Positions 60,067-64,000 of a DNA stretch of 64,000 nucleotides are shown here, piece by piece. Made by a program: the position numbers and the translations under genes. The notes beneath the pieces were generated by a model that was not told where the DNA came from, made no database searches, and saw nothing but the letters and a program-made list of their open reading frames with translations. The first letter of the stretch is position 1. Each line of letters begins with the position of its first letter. Source of the stretch: Paludibacteraceae bacterium (GTDB taxonomy: Bacteria > Bacteroidota > Bacteroidia > Bacteroidales > Paludibacteraceae); assembly GCA_905233415.1 (NCBI GenBank), contig CAJOEX010000002.1:26801-90800 (forward strand), given 5' to 3'.

Positions 60067-61905
60067 ATGATAAATGATAAGTACTATAACCGGCGTTATG
60101 TTATCAGCGGCATAGCCGTTGCTATTGTACTTATATACATCATCAAATTGTTTATGGTGCAGATTATCGACCAATCAACCAAGGAAAAGGCCGAGAGTAA
60201 TGCACTTGTCCGACAGACCGTCTATCCGTCACGCGGGTTGATATATGACAGGAACGGCGAATTGCTGGTTTTCAATCAGCCGATTTATGATGTCACAATT
60301 GTGTTGCGTGAGATGGGAAATGACTTTGACACGCTTGCTTTCTGCGATGTGCTTGGTATCGACCGCGAGACATTTGACAGCCGTATAGCCGAGATTAGCA
60401 ACGTGCGGAAGAACCGGGGATTTTCCCGCTATACACCGCAAGTGTTCATGTCGCAGTTGAACAAGGTGGATGTAGCTCCGTTGCAGGAGTCGCTGTATCG
60501 TTTTCCGGGTATTTCGCTCCGCAAAAGGACATTACGGGATTATACTTACCATGCTGCGGCTCATGCGTTGGGAAGTGTCGGAGAAGTGAGTTCCCAAGAT
60601 ATCAAAAAGGACAATTATTATGTGCAGGGTGACTATGCGGGGCGCGACGGAATAGAACGGACCTATGAAGCGCAACTACGCGGCATAAAGGGTGAGGAGA
60701 TACTGCTTCGCGACTCTCACGGACGTCTGCAGGGCCGGTTTAAGGAGGGGGAAGAGGATGTGCCTGCACAAGCCGGAACGGACTTGTATCTGACATTGGA
60801 TATACAGCTGCAACTGCTTGCCGAGCAACTGCTGACCGGTAAAATCGGCAGTGCTGTAGCAATAGAACCAGCTACGGGTGAGATATTGGCAATGGCTTCC
60901 AGCCCGACGTGGAATCCGCAATTGTTGGTCGGAAAAATCCGTTCGGAGAACTATGCCAGACTGTCGCAGGACGAAACCAAGCCGCTGTATAACCGTGCTA
61001 CACAAGCAACCTACTCTCCCGGTTCGACATTCAAGGTCATTCAGTCACTGGTTTGTCTGCAGGAGGGCGGAATCCGTCCGACCACCGAATATCCCTGCAG
61101 CGGTCCGCAGTCCACGCCGATAAAATGTACTCACCATCATGGAAGCCCCGTGTCGCTGGAAAAAGCGATAGAGCAGAGTTGTAATCCGTATTTCTGGTGC
61201 GCGTTCCGCGATATGCTGCAAAAAGACGGTTATGGTGTGGATAATGAGCCATTCAGGAAGCGTTATCAGTTATGGCGTGATGATGTGATGCAATTCGGTT
61301 TGGGGCAGCGGTTCACAGATTCCGACCTTGGCGAGCAGTCCTCCGGAAGTATTCCGTCAATTGCATTCTATGACCGCTATTATGGTAAGAAAGGTTGGAA
61401 AGCCATTACGATTCGTTCACTCAGTATCGGACAGGGCGAGATTCTGGTTACCCCGCTTCAACTTGCCAACGAAGCGGCCATTGTAGCCAACGGAGGCTAT
61501 TATATATCTCCGCATTTGAATCGGAATGACTCGATGAAATCTAAGAAACATACAACTTCCATCGATTCAAAATATTTTCCGCTTGTCCGCGAAGGTATGC
61601 ATAAAGTGATGACCAACGGAACCGGCCGATGGTACAATATTGACACTCTTGCCATGTGCGGTAAAACCGGTACGGTTCAGAATCCGCATGGTAAAGATCA
61701 TGCTATTTTCATTGGTTTTGCCCCGAAAGACAATCCGCAGATTGCGGTAGCTGTAGTAGTCGAAAATGCCGGTTTCGGTGCTACATGGGCAGCACCTATC
61801 GCTTCGCTGATGATGGAGCAGTATTTGTTCGGTGAAATCGAAAGAAAACCACTTTTTAACCGCATAAAAGACGCTGTATTGAATGAGCACGTCACGCAAT
61901 GGTAA
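60067..61905 (+). CDS. mrdA: Penicillin-binding protein 2 (elongasome transpeptidase)
   Basis: 612 residues. N-terminal membrane helix (VAIVLIYIIKLFMVQII), PBP dimerisation domain with RGLIYDRNGELLV, and transpeptidase with Ser320 in SPGSTFK, SCN in EQSCNPYF and KTGT in MCGKTGT. It cross-links lateral-wall peptidoglycan together with RodA. It overlaps rodA by 23 nt. Confidence 0.96.
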   Translation: MINDKYYNRRYVISGIAVAIVLIYIIKLFMVQIIDQSTKEKAESNALVRQTVYPSRGLIYDRNGELLVFNQPIYDVTIVLREMGNDFDTLAFCDVLGIDRETFDSRIAEISNVRKNRGFSRYTPQVFMSQLNKVDVAPLQESLYRFPGISLRKRTLRDYTYHAAAHALGSVGEVSSQDIKKDNYYVQGDYAGRDGIERTYEAQLRGIKGEEILLRDSHGRLQGRFKEGEEDVPAQAGTDLYLTLDIQLQLLAEQLLTGKIGSAVAIEPATGEILAMASSPTWNPQLLVGKIRSENYARLSQDETKPLYNRATQATYSPGSTFKVIQSLVCLQEGGIRPTTEYPCSGPQSTPIKCTHHHGSPVSLEKAIEQSCNPYFWCAFRDMLQKDGYGVDNEPFRKRYQLWRDDVMQFGLGQRFTDSDLGEQSSGSIPSIAFYDRYYGKKGWKAITIRSLSIGQGEILVTPLQLANEAAIVANGGYYISPHLNRNDSMKSKKHTTSIDSKYFPLVREGMHKVMTNGTGRWYNIDTLAMCGKTGTVQNPHGKDHAIFIGFAPKDNPQIAVAVVVENAGFGATWAAPIASLMMEQYLFGEIERKPLFNRIKDAVLNEHVTQW

Positions 61906-63157
61906 CATATTAACGAACATAGACTGGCCGACAGTCCTTATGTTTCTTGCGCTGTCGCTTTTCGGCTGGATAAATATTTACGGTGCCAGTTATACCTACG
62001 ATTCCACCGGTATTTTTGATTTCTCCACCCGCGCGGGCAAACAGTTTGTATGGATTGTTTCCGCCATTGTGATGGGAAGTGTAATACTCATCATTGATTA
62101 TAAAACCTATGATGTGCTCGCCTATTTTCTGTACGGTGTGATGCTTGTTGTCCTGCTGGCAACACCTGTTTTTGCGCACAATGTCAAAGGTTCGTATTCA
62201 TGGCTTACTTTCGGGCCTGTAAGCATACAGCCTGCCGAATTTGCCAAGTGCATGACTGCGCTTGCTTTGGCGAAATATATGGGACGCTATGAGTACAAAC
62301 TGCGTGACTGGCACGATTTGCTTGTCCCGTTCTCCATTATCGGAGTGCCGATGTTTATTATTATGGTGCTGCAGCGCGAAACCGGTTCTGCCTTGGTTTT
62401 TGCAGCGTTTCTTCTTGTCTTTTACCGTCAGGGAATGAGTGGTTGGGTACTGTTGGCAGGTGTGCTTGCCGCAGTGGTGTTTATTCTTGTTATCCGCTTC
62501 TCTTTCTGGCCGGCGCTGGTGCTTCTGGTTGTCGTATTCGGACTGCTTATATGGCGCACATGGAAAATAAAACGCTACTATAAATGGTTGCTCCTTGTCG
62601 CCTTTGTGGTCAGTATCGGTTATGCGTTTGCCTGCAATTTTGCTTTTACCAAAGTTCTTCAACCGCACCAACGTACCCGTATTGAAGTGCTGTTGGGTAT
62701 GAAAGATGATCCTTCCGGTGCCGGATATAATGTGACTCAGGCCAAAATTGCCATCGGTTCTGGACGGTTTGCCGGCAAAGGCTGGCTGCAAGGCACGCAG
62801 AGCCAGCTCAAATATGTGCCGGAGCAGGATACCGACTTCATCTTCTGCACCGTTGGCGAAGAGTGGGGATTTGTCGGCACTACCGGTGTGCTGCTGATTT
62901 ATTTGATTTTCATTTTGCGGCTAATCAGTATTGCCGAACGACAGCGGGACACTTTCAGCCAGATTTATTGCTATTCGGTTGCCTGTATTTTCCTTGTTCA
63001 CCTTACCATCAATATCGGTATGGTCTTAGGTCTGTTGCCGGTTATCGGCATTCCGTTGCCGTTTTTCAGTTACGGTGGAAGTTCGATGTGGGGATTCAGT
63101 CTGCTGCTTTTCATTCTATTGCGGCTAGATGCGGCACGCGTGGAGAAGCTGCATTGA
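61883..63157 (+). CDS. rodA: Rod shape-determining SEDS glycosyltransferase RodA
   Basis: 424 residues with about ten membrane helices. SEDS motifs: KGSYSWLTFGPVSIQPAEFAKCMTALALAKYM, the conserved LKYVPEQDTDFIFCTVGEEWGFVGT and C-terminal LLPVIGIPLPFFSYGGSSMWG. It polymerises glycan strands with PBP2. Last gene of the rod-shape operon, followed by a strong hairpin. Confidence 0.97.
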   Translation: MSTSRNGNILTNIDWPTVLMFLALSLFGWINIYGASYTYDSTGIFDFSTRAGKQFVWIVSAIVMGSVILIIDYKTYDVLAYFLYGVMLVVLLATPVFAHNVKGSYSWLTFGPVSIQPAEFAKCMTALALAKYMGRYEYKLRDWHDLLVPFSIIGVPMFIIMVLQRETGSALVFAAFLLVFYRQGMSGWVLLAGVLAAVVFILVIRFSFWPALVLLVVVFGLLIWRTWKIKRYYKWLLLVAFVVSIGYAFACNFAFTKVLQPHQRTRIEVLLGMKDDPSGAGYNVTQAKIAIGSGRFAGKGWLQGTQSQLKYVPEQDTDFIFCTVGEEWGFVGTTGVLLIYLIFILRLISIAERQRDTFSQIYCYSVACIFLVHLTINIGMVLGLLPVIGIPLPFFSYGGSSMWGFSLLLFILLRLDAARVEKLH

Positions 63158-63178
63158 TTTTCAGGAACATAAAAATGA

Positions 63179-63210
63179 GAAAAGAGCGCGTCTCCCGACG
63201 AGCTCTTTTC
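63179..63210. terminator. Terminator-like hairpin after rodA
   Basis: GAAAAGAGC/GCTCTTTTC outer stem (63179-63187 with 63202-63210) enclosing CGTC-tccc-GACG. No long T-tract follows, but A/T-rich ends of the stem act both ways; it separates the rod operon from the convergent response regulator. The remaining 63211-63300 holds only a very short MKKLLLLL-type frame, not supported as a gene. Confidence 0.7.
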
Positions 63211-63300
63211 AATGAAAAACACTATTTATTAAATAACACAATTAAGAAAAAAACACTAACTCTTATGTTAGCCTCTGTTATGAAAAAACTTTTACTTTTA

Positions 63301-63984
63301 TTATGATTTGCTGTTTATCAGTTTATAGCCTTTGCCGTGGACTGCAAAAATCTGGAGTCCTGTTCCTTGTAACAGGTGGCGAAGGTGGTTAATATATACG
63401 CACAAGGAACGTACTGCAAAGTGGTTGTCCATTTGCCACAATGTGCGTAAAATTAGGTGACGATCCACCAGTGTGTTCATATTCTGGCACAGCATGAGAA
63501 GCAAATCATTCTCACGTGCTGCAATATGCCGGCCGTCAAAAGTCTGGTGTAATGCGTCAAAATGCTTTCCGCCAAGGTCAAACACCATTTCTTGCGAGTT
63601 GAAAACCGGTTTGCAACGACGGAGAACAGCCTCAACCTTGCATATCAGCAGTTCCACCGAAAGCGGTTTTACCAAATAATCGTCACAGCCAAGTTTGTAT
63701 GCCTGAATGATATCTTCCTGTGCGCCGTTCGGCATGACCATAATCACCGGCAATTGGTTATTGGTTTTACGGATGGTTTCCAGTACCTCAAAGCCGTTTA
63801 CTTTGGTCATATTCACATTCAGCAGACAGATGTCCGTCTGTCCGGCAGCCACTTTGAGCAGTGCCTCCTCACCGTCTGCAGCTGTGATAACGCCATAACC
63901 ATGCTCGTGAAGATAATCAACCAGGACTGTTGTCAGGTTGACATCATCATCGCACAGGAGAATATTAGTTTTTGGTGTCTTCAT
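63301..63984 (-). CDS. OmpR-family response regulator with degenerate receiver (RprY-like)
   Basis: 227 residues. Receiver domain 1-115 and OmpR winged helix 125-225 (RENDLLLMLCQNMNTLVDRHLILRTLW; SLCVYINHLRHLL; IFAVHGKGYKLIN) resembling Bacteroides RprY. The metal-binding acidic residues are kept (CDDD, residues 11-14) and Lys106 is kept (LVKP), but the phospho-acceptor position is Asn56 (ICLLNVNM where LLDVMM is expected) and the switch Thr is Met84. It is therefore probably not controlled by Asp phosphorylation. No histidine kinase is visible. The gene is convergent with rodA. Confidence 0.85.
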   Translation of the reverse strand: MKTPKTNILLCDDDVNLTTVLVDYLHEHGYGVITAADGEEALLKVAAGQTDICLLNVNMTKVNGFEVLETIRKTNNQLPVIMVMPNGAQEDIIQAYKLGCDDYLVKPLSVELLICKVEAVLRRCKPVFNSQEMVFDLGGKHFDALHQTFDGRHIAARENDLLLMLCQNMNTLVDRHLILRTLWQMDNHFAVRSLCVYINHLRHLLQGTGLQIFAVHGKGYKLINSKS

Positions 63985-64000
63985 AATTTAACCATTTTTT

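Noticed and set aside
63264..63305. Tiny plus-strand frame MLASVMKKLLLLL
   Set aside because: Low complexity, overlaps the response regulator stop, no promoter.

Overview
The window is a chromosomal segment of a Bacteroidales-type member of the Bacteroidota. The evidence is the promoter grammar (TTTG, about 20 nt, then TAnnTTTG), the scarcity of Shine-Dalgarno sequences, and phylum-typical proteins: GldB, OstA-like protein, a membrane-anchored LytTR regulator, an RprY-like response regulator, type I asparaginase, and DUF4956/VTC/CotH proteins. No prophage, transposase, integrase or CRISPR array is visible. Most of the DNA is core genome; the main accessory locus is at 47.2-50.3 kb.

Layout. 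0-4.6 kb: 3' part of a TPR regulator, a tiny secreted peptide, two secreted proteins built from one repeated two-helix module, a lipoprotein and a conserved unknown. 4.8-12 kb (+): orphan UmuC, LytTR regulator, upp, VanZ-like protein, dprA, a 55-residue membrane protein and parC. 11.9-21.4 kb (-): one long operon in the order ribD, two parvulin-like chaperones, OstA-like protein, beta-barrel protein, dnaG, radical SAM protein, glycosyltransferase. 21.4-27.2 kb (+): prmC-recX, then a cell-surface cluster (DUF4353 beta-helix lipoprotein, YD-like protein, VTC polyphosphate-polymerase domain, DUF4956, beta-barrel). 27.2-38.3 kb (-): zinc peptidase with AraC regulator, mutT-sufS-EEP phosphatase, gldB, lolD, S41 peptidase, ATPase, DUF3316 protein, tsaE. 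38.3-44.6 kb: uvrC, a perfect parS site, mnmG, an AT-rich oriC candidate, corA, rsmA and gtrA. 44.7-47.2 kb: pepD and ansA. 47.2-50.3 kb: a long structured untranslated leader, an M.EcoRI-like methyltransferase and a DUF262-HNH nuclease. 50.4-57.4 kb (-): tRNA-Cys, sufB, dacB, birA, CotH, plsC and a PfkB kinase. 57.4-63.2 kb (+): tRNA-Asn, then the rod-shape operon mreB-mreC-mreD-mrdA-rodA. The window ends with a response regulator that lacks its phospho-acceptor.

The strongest candidates for something new are: (1) the roughly 350-nt leader before the methyltransferase/nuclease pair, which can fold into a closed multi-branch structure plus a hairpin directly before the start codon; (2) a parS site plus repeated TGTTAATAA elements beside mnmG, which suggests the origin region; (3) imperfect tandem arrays with 7-, 8- or 11-bp periods that repeatedly overlap or flank gene 3' ends; (4) tRNA-Cys followed by a terminator-like hairpin only a few bases before sufB; (5) the degenerate receiver domain of the last gene. 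All calls come from reading sequence and remembered family features; no search, fold or alignment program was run.
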